The notes below the pieces were generated by a model. That model had not been told where the DNA came from. It saw nothing but the letters and a program-made list of their open reading frames with translations, and did no database searches. From assembly GCF_001700895.1 (NCBI RefSeq), contig NZ_CP013259.1, positions 248,001 to 312,000 on the forward strand: a stretch of DNA of 64,000 nt. The letters are read 5' to 3'. Positions within the stretch are counted from its first letter, which is position 1. Every line of letters starts with the position of its first letter. A program made the translations under genes and the position numbers. Source of the DNA: Buchnera aphidicola (Diuraphis noxia). Its GTDB lineage: Bacteria > Pseudomonadota > Gammaproteobacteria > Enterobacterales > Enterobacteriaceae. This document shows, in pieces, positions 20,252-30,293 of this stretch.

Positions 20252-21403
20252 ATGAATCATAATATAAATGAAGAAAAAACTGAAAATCCCACTGAACATC
20301 GTATTAAAAAATTTAAAACAAGAGGAAAAACAAGATACCCTCGAGAATTAAATTCTTTGTTGATTTTATTGATTGGATTGATAAATTTATGGTGGTATAA
20401 AAATCTTATATTATCTAGTTTTATGAATATTATGTTTCATAGTTTTTCTTTTAATAGAAATATTATTTCAAACAATGATGTAATTACATTCAACATTTTT
20501 ATATTTTTACAAGAGTTGTTTTTTATTTTATTTCCTTTTTTGGTAACTCTATTATTTATAATAATAATACCTCCGATTTTATTCAGTGGCATTAAATTTA
20601 ATTTTAAATCATTAGATTTTAATTTTAAAAAATTAAATCTATTTCGTGGTTTAAAAAAAATATTTTCTTTTGAAATCGCAATAGAATTTTTTAAAATAAT
20701 ATTAAAATTATTTATTATTATCAGTATAACCCTATGGTATTTGTATTTTTCTTTTCCTGAAATGTTAACATTAATTCATGAAAGCTTTATATCATCTTTA
20801 TTTCATGGGTGCAATATGATATTTCATTGTTGTTTTTTAGTAATACTAGGATTAGTTCCTATAGTATCTTTCGATATTTTACTTCAGCAATTTAAGCATT
20901 ATAAAAATTTAAAAATGACTCATCAGGAAGTAAAAGATGAATTTAGAGAGAAAGAAGGAAATCCCAATATTAAAGCTCGTATTCGTCAGGAAATGAAAGC
21001 TATTATACGCAGAAGAATGATATCAGATGTACCTAAATCTGATGTTGTAATCACAAATCCTATACATTATTCAGTTGCACTAAAATATGATGATAAAAGA
21101 ATGAATGCACCTAAAGTAATTGCTAAAGGTATAGGTGAAACAGCTATTAAAATTCAAAATATAGCTTTTCAATATAATATTTCTACAATTTCTGCACCAT
21201 CTTTAGCTCGTTCGTTATACCGTTATTCTGAAATAGGACAATATATTCCAAGTCCTCTTTATAAAGCTGTTGCAGAAGTCTTAGCATGGGTTTGGAAAGT
21301 AAAGAAATGGAAAAAAGAAGGTGGTGTTTTTCCTGAAAAACCTAAAAATATCATAGTCCCATCAGAACTAATTTTTAGAGGAGAACGTAAAAAAAATGAT
21401 TAA
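20252..21403 (+). CDS. flhB: Flagellar type III export switch protein FlhB
   Basis: FlhB is the export-gate subunit that switches substrate specificity in flagellar (type III) secretion. The protein has 383 residues (E. coli 382) with four membrane segments in the first 210, then the cytoplasmic domain with FREKEGNPNIKARIRQ and RRRMISDVPKSDVV. The autocleavage motif, usually Asn-Pro-Thr-His, reads Asn269-Pro270-Ile271-His272 here. APPLAR-type (here APSLARSLYR) and AEVLAWVW follow. It overlaps flhA by 8 bases, the usual translationally coupled order. The ribosome site is weak. Other export-gate and basal-body genes are not in this window. Confidence 0.95.
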   Translation: MNHNINEEKTENPTEHRIKKFKTRGKTRYPRELNSLLILLIGLINLWWYKNLILSSFMNIMFHSFSFNRNIISNNDVITFNIFIFLQELFFILFPFLVTLLFIIIIPPILFSGIKFNFKSLDFNFKKLNLFRGLKKIFSFEIAIEFFKIILKLFIIISITLWYLYFSFPEMLTLIHESFISSLFHGCNMIFHCCFLVILGLVPIVSFDILLQQFKHYKNLKMTHQEVKDEFREKEGNPNIKARIRQEMKAIIRRRMISDVPKSDVVITNPIHYSVALKYDDKRMNAPKVIAKGIGETAIKIQNIAFQYNISTISAPSLARSLYRYSEIGQYIPSPLYKAVAEVLAWVWKVKKWKKEGGVFPEKPKNIIVPSELIFRGERKKND

Positions 21404-23483
21404 TTTTTCTTCCTTTTTTAGTATTATGAAAATTTTTAAAATATCTCAATGGCAAATACTAGCTGGTCCTATACTGATTTTAATGATTTTAGCGATGATG
21501 GTTTTACCATTAGCGCCTTTTGTATTAGATATACTTTTTACTTTTAATATTTCTTTATCAATAATAATTTTACTTGTTTCAATGTTTACTCGTCATACCT
21601 TAGAATTCACAGCTTTTCCAACAATTTTACTGTTTTCTACATTGTTACGTTTAGCATTAAATGTAGCTTCTACTCGTATTGTATTTTTAAATGGACATAC
21701 TGGAACTAGTGCAGCGGGAAAAGTAATTGAATCTTTTGGTCATTTTTTAGTAGGTGGAAACTTTGCTATTGGAATGGTTGTATTTATAATTTTAGTAATT
21801 ATTAATTTCATAGTAATTACAAAGGGTGCTAGTCGTATTGCAGAAGTAGGTGCACGATTTATATTAGATGCGATGCCAGGAAAACAAATGGCAATAGATG
21901 CTGATTTAAATGCAGGTTTAATTGGTGAAGAAAAAGCTAAAAAACGTCGTATTAAAATAACACAAGAAGCTGATTTTTATGGTTCTATGGATGGAGCTAG
22001 TAAGTTTGTTCGAGGTGATGCTATTGCTGGAATTTTAATAATGATTTTAAATATCATTGGAGGTTTAATTATTGGTTTTTTACAGCATAATATGCCTTTA
22101 AAAAAGGCTGCGGAAGTTTATACTTTATTAACCATTGGAGATGGATTAGTTGCACAAATCCCTGCTCTGGTTATTTCTACTGCTGCTGGTGTGATTGTAA
22201 CACGTGTGAGTACTAATCAAAATGTTGGAGAACAAATAGTTAGTCAATTATTTTGTAATCCTCAAGTGATTTTATTAAGCGCAGGAGTATTGGGTATTTT
22301 AGGATTAGTTCCTGGTATGCCAAATATTATTTTTTTAGTTTTCACAGCTTTGTTATTTTTTTTATCTTGGTGGCTATATGAAAAAAAATCTATAAAAAAT
22401 GGTAATGTTTTAAATGCCAATAAAAAATATAAGTTAATAGAACAATCTATTACAGAAGCATCTTGGAATGATGTTCAATTAGAAGACCCAGTTAGAATAG
22501 AAATAGCACGTAATTTAATATCAATGATTAATATTAATGATGCAACGAATTTAATAGATAAAATACGTATTGTACGAAAAACGATTGCTCAAGAAATTGG
22601 ATTTTTACCTCCATTAATACATATCAAAAATAATATAAATTTATCAAAAAATTCTTATCGTATCTTAATTAAAGGTGTAGAAGTAGGTAAAGGAAAATGC
22701 TTTCCTAATCATTTTATGGCTATTGAAACTGGAAGAGAAATAGAATCGTTGCCATTTGAAAAAGTTTATGAACCTACATTTGGTTTATCTGGTTATTGGA
22801 TTAATAAAGATTTTCAAAATGAAGCAAAAGAAAAAGGTTATTCTGTCATAGAATCTAGTACGATAATTTCTACACATGTAAATTTTTTAATATCACACCG
22901 TATTGATGAGTTGTTTGGTCGTCAAGAAGCTCAAAAGCTATTAGAACATGTTTCTATAGATATGCCGAAACTTACAGAAGATTTAATTCCAAATACAATT
23001 ACTTTGACAGTTCTACATAAAGTTTTGAAAAATTTATTATCAGAAAATGTTCCAATACGTGATATGAGAACGATCCTAGAAACATTATCAGAACATGCAG
23101 ATACACAAAAAGATCCACATGAATTAACTAATATTGTTCGTATTGCATTAAGAAAAATTATCATACAAAAATTATTTGGCAACAAAGATATCATTGAAGT
23201 AATGGGATTAGAAGCAAATTTAGAAAAGTTATTATTAAATACTATAAAAGAAGGTGCTAATGCTATTGAACCTAATTTATCTCAAACTTTATTAGTAAAA
23301 ACAAAAGAAGCTATTACAAAACAGTTATCAATAAATGCTCCTCTTGTATTATTAGTTAGTCATCCTCTTCGATATTTTTTATCTAAATTTTTACGATTAA
23401 ATTTTCCAGAATTGACTGTCTTATCTCATTTAGAAATCACAAATGTTAATCAAATAAAAATGAGTAGTATTATTGGTAATTAA
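21396..23483 (+). CDS. flhA: Flagellar export gate protein FlhA
   Basis: FlhA is the large export-gate ring protein. The 695-residue product (E. coli 692) has about eight membrane segments in residues 15-330 and a C-terminal cytoplasmic domain. The highly conserved FHIPEP-family stretch between segments 4 and 5 is present (DAMPGKQMAIDADLNAG, EADFYGSMDGASKFVRGDA), as are GDGLVAQIPAL and PIRDMRTILE. Strong conservation implies that export function is maintained even though a filament is not expected in Buchnera. The E. coli flhE gene that follows is missing. Confidence 0.97.
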   Translation: MINFSSFFSIMKIFKISQWQILAGPILILMILAMMVLPLAPFVLDILFTFNISLSIIILLVSMFTRHTLEFTAFPTILLFSTLLRLALNVASTRIVFLNGHTGTSAAGKVIESFGHFLVGGNFAIGMVVFIILVIINFIVITKGASRIAEVGARFILDAMPGKQMAIDADLNAGLIGEEKAKKRRIKITQEADFYGSMDGASKFVRGDAIAGILIMILNIIGGLIIGFLQHNMPLKKAAEVYTLLTIGDGLVAQIPALVISTAAGVIVTRVSTNQNVGEQIVSQLFCNPQVILLSAGVLGILGLVPGMPNIIFLVFTALLFFLSWWLYEKKSIKNGNVLNANKKYKLIEQSITEASWNDVQLEDPVRIEIARNLISMININDATNLIDKIRIVRKTIAQEIGFLPPLIHIKNNINLSKNSYRILIKGVEVGKGKCFPNHFMAIETGREIESLPFEKVYEPTFGLSGYWINKDFQNEAKEKGYSVIESSTIISTHVNFLISHRIDELFGRQEAQKLLEHVSIDMPKLTEDLIPNTITLTVLHKVLKNLLSENVPIRDMRTILETLSEHADTQKDPHELTNIVRIALRKIIIQKLFGNKDIIEVMGLEANLEKLLLNTIKEGANAIEPNLSQTLLVKTKEAITKQLSINAPLVLLVSHPLRYFLSKFLRLNFPELTVLSHLEITNVNQIKMSSIIGN

Positions 23484-23513
23484 TTTAAAAATAAATGAGT
23501 TTTTTCAAGTAAG

Positions 23514-23573
23514 TTGAGGTGTGGGTGTAAATAGTACATTTTCAGTATTATATTATTTCCTCACCTTTCTCAA
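23514..23573. terminator. Possible hairpin between convergent flhA and argS
   Basis: TTGA-GGTGTGG (from 23514) can pair with CCTCACC-(bulge)-TCAA (to 23573), and an inner AATAGTAC/GTATTATT pairing nests in the loop. It is imperfect, but the position between convergent genes fits a bidirectional terminator. Confidence 0.4.
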
Positions 23574-23590
23574 TTATTTAATATAAAATG

Positions 23591-25318
23591 TTACATTTTC
23601 TTTATTGTTTTAATACCAAGCATGCTAAGACCTCTTTTTAATGTTTTAGCTGTTAAAATCGATAATTTTAATCTACTTTTTCGAGTTTTTATTGTTTTTG
23701 AAAAAAGTATTGAGCAATTTTCATAGAAATTAGAAAAACACGTAGAAAGTTGATAAATGTATTTACACATTACATGTGGTGTGCCTTTTTTTTCTATTAA
23801 TAAAATGATTTCTTCAAATTCTAATATTTTAATAGCTAAATGAATTTCATATGATTCTGTTAAAATAATTTTGGACGTTAATTTTTTTAAAGGAATATTA
23901 GACTTCTTGATCAAAGAAATAATTCTTGTATAAGCATATTGTATATAAGGAGCGGTATTACCTTCAAAGTTAAGCATTTTTTCCCAATCAAAAATATAAT
24001 TCATGTGTCTATTTTTAGATAAATCAGAATATTTGATTGCACTAATACCGATTATAGAAGATAATTGAATTAGAACTTTTTTAGAAAAATTTGGTTTTTT
24101 CTGTTTAATTAGTTTTCTTGCTTTTTCTACACCTTGATTTAAAAGAGTAGATAGCTTGATGGTGTTGCCATCTCGAGTTTTAAAAGGTTGTTTATTTGGA
24201 GACAACATCATACCAAACACATGATGTTCTAATAATAACTCTTTAGATATGTAATTAGCTTTTTTTGCTATCATCCAAGCTTGAATTAAATGTTGATGTT
24301 GACGTGAATCAGTGTAGAATATTATTCTATCGGCATGAAGTGTTTCATATCTATATTTAATACAAGCTATATCAATAGTAGAATATAAAAATCCTTTATC
24401 TTTTTTTTGAATAATTACTCCCATAGATTTTCCTATTCTATTTTTAAATTCTTCTAAAAAAACAATTACACTTCCATTGTGTTCAATTGCTATTTTTTTA
24501 TTTTTTAGATCTTCAACAATATCAAAAAGCATATTCTTATATGAACTTTCTCCCATAGTATCATTTTTTTCTAGCGTCACATTCAATCTTTTATATATTT
24601 TATAGTTTTCAGACATAGTAATAAATACTAATTTTTTCCAGATTTTATAGCAATATTTATCTCCATATTGTAATTTTACTACATATTTTCTAGATTTTTC
24701 TGCAAATCTTTTATCTGAATCATATTTTATTTTGGCTTTACAGTAAAACTTGTCAAGTTTAGGAAGAGATAAATCCTTATTGTTTATTTTTTTTTCTTCT
24801 AGATATGCAATTAGCATACCAAATTGAGTCCCCCAATCTCCAATGTGATTAGCTTTAATAACGTTGTGCCCTAAAAAACTTAAGACTCTTACCATAACGT
24901 CACCAATTATTGTTGAACGTAAATGCCCAACATGCATTTCTTTTGCAATATTTGGAGAAGAGTAATCTATAACAATATTTTTTGAGTGTACATACTTTAT
25001 ACCCAGTCTAGGTGATATAAAAATTTTTTCTAATGCTTCAGATAACCAGTTATTACAAATGGTAAAATTAACAAATCCTGGTTCAGAAAAACTTGTTTTT
25101 TTGTACATATGTTTTTTGTTAATATAAAACATTATTTTTTCAGCTAATTCACAAGTTTTTAAATTTAATGTAGTAGCTATTTTTATCAAATTATTGATTT
25201 GATAATGATCTGAATTATTCTTTTTATTTAATGTAATAATAGGATCAAGTGTATTTTTATAACTAATTTTAGATAAAATAATTTTAATATCTTTTTTTAT
25301 TATGTTTTTTAAATTCAT
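23591..25318 (-). CDS. argS: Arginyl-tRNA synthetase
   Basis: ArgS charges tRNA-Arg. It has 575 residues (E. coli 577). The class I HIGH signature appears as KEMHVGHLRSTIIGD near residue 130; NHIGDWGTQFGMLIAYL, TRDGNTIKL (replacing a canonical KMSKS, as is normal for ArgS) and ISAIKYSDLSKNR are present, followed by the C-terminal DALR anticodon-binding helix bundle (YAYTRI onward). The N-terminal Arg-S domain is complete. It converges on flhA and is divergent from the rRNA unit. Confidence 0.96.
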   Translation of the reverse strand: MNLKNIIKKDIKIILSKISYKNTLDPIITLNKKNNSDHYQINNLIKIATTLNLKTCELAEKIMFYINKKHMYKKTSFSEPGFVNFTICNNWLSEALEKIFISPRLGIKYVHSKNIVIDYSSPNIAKEMHVGHLRSTIIGDVMVRVLSFLGHNVIKANHIGDWGTQFGMLIAYLEEKKINNKDLSLPKLDKFYCKAKIKYDSDKRFAEKSRKYVVKLQYGDKYCYKIWKKLVFITMSENYKIYKRLNVTLEKNDTMGESSYKNMLFDIVEDLKNKKIAIEHNGSVIVFLEEFKNRIGKSMGVIIQKKDKGFLYSTIDIACIKYRYETLHADRIIFYTDSRQHQHLIQAWMIAKKANYISKELLLEHHVFGMMLSPNKQPFKTRDGNTIKLSTLLNQGVEKARKLIKQKKPNFSKKVLIQLSSIIGISAIKYSDLSKNRHMNYIFDWEKMLNFEGNTAPYIQYAYTRIISLIKKSNIPLKKLTSKIILTESYEIHLAIKILEFEEIILLIEKKGTPHVMCKYIYQLSTCFSNFYENCSILFSKTIKTRKSRLKLSILTAKTLKRGLSMLGIKTIKKM

Positions 25319-25423
25319 AAATTAAACCTTTTTTATTTTATTCAATAATTTTTTACAATATATATTGTATTTAATAATATATATCTTGAATATAATACAA
25401 AAAAATATTTTTTACAAAAAAGG

Positions 25424-25450
25424 TTGACAATACAATAAAAAAAATGTAAT
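25424..25450 (+). promoter_or_regulatory. Promoter of the 16S rRNA transcription unit
   Basis: A perfect TTGACA at 25424-25429 is followed after 15 bases by TGTAAT (25445-25450), with A/T tracts upstream. It is the only perfect -35 hexamer I noticed ahead of a stable RNA in the window. The spacing is short but workable; it sits about 140 bases before mature 16S. Confidence 0.6.
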
Positions 25451-25479
25451 CTCTTAACTCAAGTTTTAAATAAACAAAA

Positions 25480-25492
25480 CGCTCTTTAAAAA
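25480..25492 (+). promoter_or_regulatory. rRNA leader boxA antitermination element
   Basis: CGCTCTTTAAAAA closely matches the E. coli rrn boxA (TGCTCTTTAACAA). It lies directly before the sequence ATAATCTGTGTGGGCAC, exactly as in E. coli rrn leaders. boxA RNA binds NusB-NusE (S10), and the complex includes SuhB, whose gene is at 62494-63288. Confidence 0.75.
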
Positions 25493-25494
25493 TA

Positions 25495-25517
25495 TATTAG
25501 ATAATCTGTGTGGGCAC
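25495..25517 (+). promoter_or_regulatory. 5' strand of the pre-16S processing stem
   Basis: This 23-base segment (TATTAGATAATCTGTGTGGG followed by CAC) is complementary to 27154-27176 downstream of 16S at 22 of 23 positions, with one C-A mismatch at 25506. In E. coli the equivalent stem is the RNase III cleavage site; rnc is retained at 34269-34949. Confidence 0.8.
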
Positions 25518-25588
25518 TTAAATTAAGTACAAAAATTATTTTTTTATTTAATAAATCTTAAAGATTCTTTCTTTAAGAAAAGCTTTTC

Positions 25589-27132
<1,544 letters not shown>

Positions 27133-27153
27133 AAAAATATATACTTTTTGAAG

Positions 27154-27176
27154 GTGCCCACACAAATTATCTAATA
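27154..27176 (+). promoter_or_regulatory. 3' strand of the pre-16S processing stem
   Basis: GTGCCCACACAAATTATCTAATA is the near-perfect complement of 25495-25517. It ends only four bases before tRNA-Ile, so RNase III cleavage of this stem would help separate 16S from the tRNA part of the transcript. Confidence 0.8.
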
Positions 27177-27180
27177 AAAC

Positions 27181-27257
<77 letters not shown>

Positions 27258-27268
27258 TATTATTATCT

Positions 27269-27341
27269 GGGGCTATAGCTCAGCTGGTAGAGCGCCTGCC
27301 TTGCACGCAGGAAGTCAGCGGTTCGATCCCGCTTAGCTCCA
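27269..27341 (+). tRNA. tRNA-Ala (TGC)
   Basis: Cloverleaf of 73 bases: acceptor GGGGCTA/TAGCTCC, anticodon stem CCTGC/GCAGG with loop CTTGCAC (anticodon TGC) and T-arm AGCGG-TTCGATC-CCGCT. CCA is not encoded (A73 is followed by A-tract), so it must be added by the CCA transferase, unlike the neighbouring tRNA-Ile. The last nine bases overlap the end of gloB on the other strand. Confidence 0.98.
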
Positions 27342-28091
27342 AAAAAAATCTTTTTTTATTCTTAGACTTGTAAATGTTTCTAAACAACTGCAATTATAAT
27401 CTAATCCTATAGCTTCTTTTAAAAAATTTTCCTTAGTCCTAAAGAAAATATTAATTTTTTTCTCTATTGATATATAAGTAGGTAAAGAAGATCTCTGATT
27501 TTCGATAATTATTTTTATTTTGTTATAATAATTTTTAATCAATCGATCGTGAGGAAGTATAGACATAGAAAAAATTAAATTAGACAACGTATATTCATGC
27601 GCACAACATAGTATTGTTTCATCCGGAAACGATGCAATAATTTTTATAGAATTATACATATCTAAATATCTTTTATCATACACCTTTCCACAACCTGCTG
27701 AAAACACAGTATCACCACAAAAAAGATAAGGTTTGTTATAATATGCAACATGACCTAATGTATGACCTGGAGTAAAAAGAACAAAAAATTCTTTATTTAA
27801 TAAAAATATTTTTTCATTAGGTTGAACAACAACATTGATATTGTTTTCTATTGTTTCTTGAGGTCCAAATACTATTATTTCTGGATAATGTTTGACTATA
27901 TTTTTTACTCCACTTACATGATCTAAATGATTATGAGTCAATAAAATAGCTACTGGAAACCATTTATGTTCTTTTATTTCTTTCAATATTAGATCCGATT
28001 CACCAGGATCAATAATGATACAAAAATTATTTTTATTATATAGTATCCAAATATAGTTATCGATTAATACAGGAATTTTTTTTAACATCAT
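27333..28091 (-). CDS. gloB: Hydroxyacylglutathione hydrolase (glyoxalase II)
   Basis: GloB hydrolyses S-lactoylglutathione, completing methylglyoxal detoxification. The 252-residue metallo-beta-lactamase-fold protein has the metal motif THNHLDH (residues 52-58), TPGHTLGH, FCGDTVFSAGCG and CCAHEYTLSN. It ends LRIKKDFFWS, slightly longer than the E. coli end at ...RSKKDRF, because the reading frame enters the tRNA-Ala gene: its TAA (27333-27335) is inside that tRNA. Neighbours rnhA and dnaQ match the E. coli order gloB-(yafS)-rnhA-dnaQ, with yafS absent. Confidence 0.95.
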   Translation of the reverse strand: MMLKKIPVLIDNYIWILYNKNNFCIIIDPGESDLILKEIKEHKWFPVAILLTHNHLDHVSGVKNIVKHYPEIIVFGPQETIENNINVVVQPNEKIFLLNKEFFVLFTPGHTLGHVAYYNKPYLFCGDTVFSAGCGKVYDKRYLDMYNSIKIIASFPDETILCCAHEYTLSNLIFSMSILPHDRLIKNYYNKIKIIIENQRSSLPTYISIEKKINIFFRTKENFLKEAIGLDYNCSCLETFTSLRIKKDFFWS

Positions 28092-28144
28092 TTCTTAACT
28101 CCAACAAAAATATTATTTTTTAAAAAAAAATTTATAAATTATTT

Positions 28145-28615
28145 TTATAATTGATTATTTTCGTAATAAAAATCTTTAAATGATGGATTTTTGGCTGATT
28201 CACGTGCTATTATATCACATCTTTCATTTTCTAAATGTCCTACATGTGCTTTAATCCACAGCCAATTCACTAAATGTTTTTCTAAGACATCAGTGATTCT
28301 TAACCACAAATCTATATTTTTTACGCGTTTTTTTTTAGTTGTTCGCCATTCTTTTTTTTTCCATACAGGCATCCAATCTGTAATGCCTTTTTTAACATAT
28401 AAACTATCTGTTGTAATTTGAACTAAACAAGATTGATTTAAACATTCTAACCCTGATATTACAGCCATTAATTCCATTCTATTATTAGTGGTTAAATAAA
28501 AACCTGAGGTTAATATTTTTTCATGTAGTTTATATCGTAATATTGTTCCATATCCACCTGCTCCAGGATTTCCTAAACAAGATCCATCTGTAAACATTTT
28601 AATTTTTTTAAGCAT
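28145..28615 (-). CDS. rnhA: Ribonuclease HI
   Basis: RnhA cleaves RNA in RNA-DNA hybrids. All four catalytic carboxylates are at E. coli numbers: Asp10 (MFTDGSCLGNPG), Glu48 (NNRMELMA), Asp70 (TTDSLYV) and Asp134 (NERCDIIA). It has 156 residues against 155. It is divergent from dnaQ with 50 bases between starts, the same overlapping-promoter architecture as E. coli. Since rnhB has been lost beside dnaE, this may be the only RNase H present in this region's gene set. Confidence 0.97.
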   Translation of the reverse strand: MLKKIKMFTDGSCLGNPGAGGYGTILRYKLHEKILTSGFYLTTNNRMELMAVISGLECLNQSCLVQITTDSLYVKKGITDWMPVWKKKEWRTTKKKRVKNIDLWLRITDVLEKHLVNWLWIKAHVGHLENERCDIIARESAKNPSFKDFYYENNQL

Positions 28616-28665
28616 AGTATTAATTCCTAAAATTATATAATTTTTATTAAAAAAAGTTTAAAATT

Positions 28666-29394
28666 ATGATCAAAAAAAAACGAATAGTTGTATTAGATAC
28701 TGAAACGACAGGTATAAATTTTTATGGACTTCCACATATTAATCATAGAATTATAGAAATTGGAGCTATTGAAATTATTAATCGACGTTTTACAGGAAAT
28801 AATTTTCATGTTTATATTAAACCTAACAGATCGATTGACCCTGAAGCTTTGAACATACACGGTATTAATGATAGTTTTTTATTAGACAAGCCATCTTTTG
28901 AAGATATTTCTGATGAATTTTTAAAATATATCAGTAACTCTGAATTAGTTATTCATAATGCTGTATTTGATATAGGATTCATAAATCAAGAATTGCAAAT
29001 GTTAAACAAAAAAATAGACAAAATTGATACAATTTGTTCTGTAATAGATACATTAAAAATCGCGCAAAAATTATTTCCTGGTAAAAAAAATAATCTAGAT
29101 GCTCTTTGTAAACGTTATAAAATAACTAAATCTGCGAGAAATTTACATAGCGCTATTATAGATGCAACTCTTTTAGGTAGATTATATCTTTTAATGACTG
29201 GTGGTCAAGAGTCTATGTTTGTTTATGACAATATCTCTAGCAACACAATTTTTAAAGAAAAAAAAAATACGATCGCTAACAAAAAACCGTTAAAAGTTTT
29301 ATATGCTACAAAAAAAGAAATTCAACTACATGAAGAATATCTTGAATATATGAAAAAACATGGTATATGTTTGTGGAATAAATTTTTTTCATAA
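28666..29394 (+). CDS. dnaQ: DNA polymerase III epsilon subunit (3'-5' proofreading exonuclease)
   Basis: DnaQ supplies proofreading to the polymerase III core with DnaE. DEDDh exonuclease motifs are complete: Exo I VVLDTETTG (Asp11, Glu13), Exo II HNAVFDIGFIN, and Exo III with LHSAIIDATLLG. Length is 242 residues (E. coli 243). The C-terminal alpha-binding tail is retained, ending in a CLW-containing sequence similar to E. coli. The start is followed by an A9 run in frame. Confidence 0.97.
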   Translation: MIKKKRIVVLDTETTGINFYGLPHINHRIIEIGAIEIINRRFTGNNFHVYIKPNRSIDPEALNIHGINDSFLLDKPSFEDISDEFLKYISNSELVIHNAVFDIGFINQELQMLNKKIDKIDTICSVIDTLKIAQKLFPGKKNNLDALCKRYKITKSARNLHSAIIDATLLGRLYLLMTGGQESMFVYDNISSNTIFKEKKNTIANKKPLKVLYATKKEIQLHEEYLEYMKKHGICLWNKFFS

Positions 29395-29442
29395 ATCTTA
29401 AAAAGATCATTGACTGCTTTTTTAAAATATGTAAAATAGTAG

Positions 29443-29448
29443 TATAAT
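29443..29448 (+). promoter_or_regulatory. Putative -10 box for tRNA-Asp
   Basis: A perfect TATAAT lies 11 bases before the tRNA-Asp 5' end. The only good -35-like hexamer, TTGACT at 29410-29415, is 27 bases away, too far for standard spacing, so the -35 is weak or unrecognised. Confidence 0.4.
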
Positions 29449-29459
29449 TAAAAAAAGAA

Positions 29460-29533
29460 GGTGCGGTAGTTCAGTTGGTTAGAATATCGGCCTGTCACGC
29501 CGGAGGTCACGGGTTCGAGCCCCGTCCGCACCG
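29460..29533 (+). tRNA. tRNA-Asp (GTC)
   Basis: Cloverleaf of 74 bases: acceptor GGTGCGG/CCGCACC, anticodon stem TCGGC/GCCGG with loop CTGTCAC (anticodon GTC at 29494-29496), T-arm ACGGG-TTCGAGC-CCCGT and discriminator G. CCA is not encoded. The position after dnaQ matches E. coli aspV. Confidence 0.98.
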
Positions 29534-29545
29534 AAAAAAAATAAT

Positions 29546-29579
29546 ATATTCTCTTTTAAAGAGAATATTAAATTTTTTT
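29546..29579 (+). terminator. Rho-independent terminator of tRNA-Asp
   Basis: ATATTCTCTT (29546-29555) pairs perfectly with AAGAGAATAT (29559-29568) around a three-base loop, followed by a seven-T run (29573-29579). Confidence 0.8.
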
Positions 29580-29603
29580 ATTTAATATAAAAATATTTAA
29601 ATT

Positions 29604-30194
29604 ATGTATAAAAAAATAATTTTTTCAGAATTAAATGTTGCATCAAATCTTTTAATAAAATTTTTACAAGATAAAAAACAATTAAATAATATTGAAAAAT
29701 CTGCAATGTTAATTTGTAGTTCATTGAAAAATGGAAAGAAAGTAATTTCCTGTGGAAATGGCGGTTCTCATTGTGATGCGTCACATTTTTCAGAGGAATT
29801 AACTAGTCTTTATAGAGAAAAACGACCAGGATATCCAGCTATATCTATTTCTGACAGTAGTTATATATCTTCTGTAGGAAATGACTTTGGTTATGATCAT
29901 GTATTTTCAAGATTTATTCAGAGTGTGGGGTGTTCAGGAGATACAGTTTTAGCAATTTCTACTTCTGGAAATTCTTCTAACATTATTAAAGCAATAAAAG
30001 AAGCGAAAAAGAAAAATATTAACACAATTGCTTTAACCGGAAATAATGGAGGAAAAATACAAGGATTGTCTGATATAGAAATCTGTGTTCCTTACTCTGG
30101 ATTTTCAGATCGAATACAAGAAATTCATATTAAAATTATTCATATATTAATACTAATTATTGAAACAGAAATGAAAAATATTAATTTATCTTAA
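29604..30194 (+). CDS. gmhA: Sedoheptulose 7-phosphate isomerase
   Basis: GmhA makes D-glycero-D-manno-heptose 7-phosphate, first step of the LPS core heptose pathway. The 196-residue SIS-fold protein (E. coli 192) has [43 protein letters not shown] and [14 protein letters not shown], containing the active-site histidine and glutamates. Retention is curious because the lipid A genes lpxA, lpxB and lpxD are missing from their usual place in this genome; whether later heptose genes exist cannot be told from this window. Confidence 0.94.
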   Translation: MYKKIIFSELNVASNLLIKFLQDKKQLNNIEKSAMLICSSLKNGKKVISCGNGGSHCDASHFSEELTSLYREKRPGYPAISISDSSYISSVGNDFGYDHVFSRFIQSVGCSGDTVLAISTSGNSSNIIKAIKEAKKKNINTIALTGNNGGKIQGLSDIEICVPYSGFSDRIQEIHIKIIHILILIIETEMKNINLS

Positions 30195-30293
30195 ATTTCT
30201 AATTTTTTGAAAACACCACAATCATATAATCATTATAAATTTTTTTTAATTTTCTCAAATAAATACTATTTTATAGTTTCGGAATTTCTTTTT

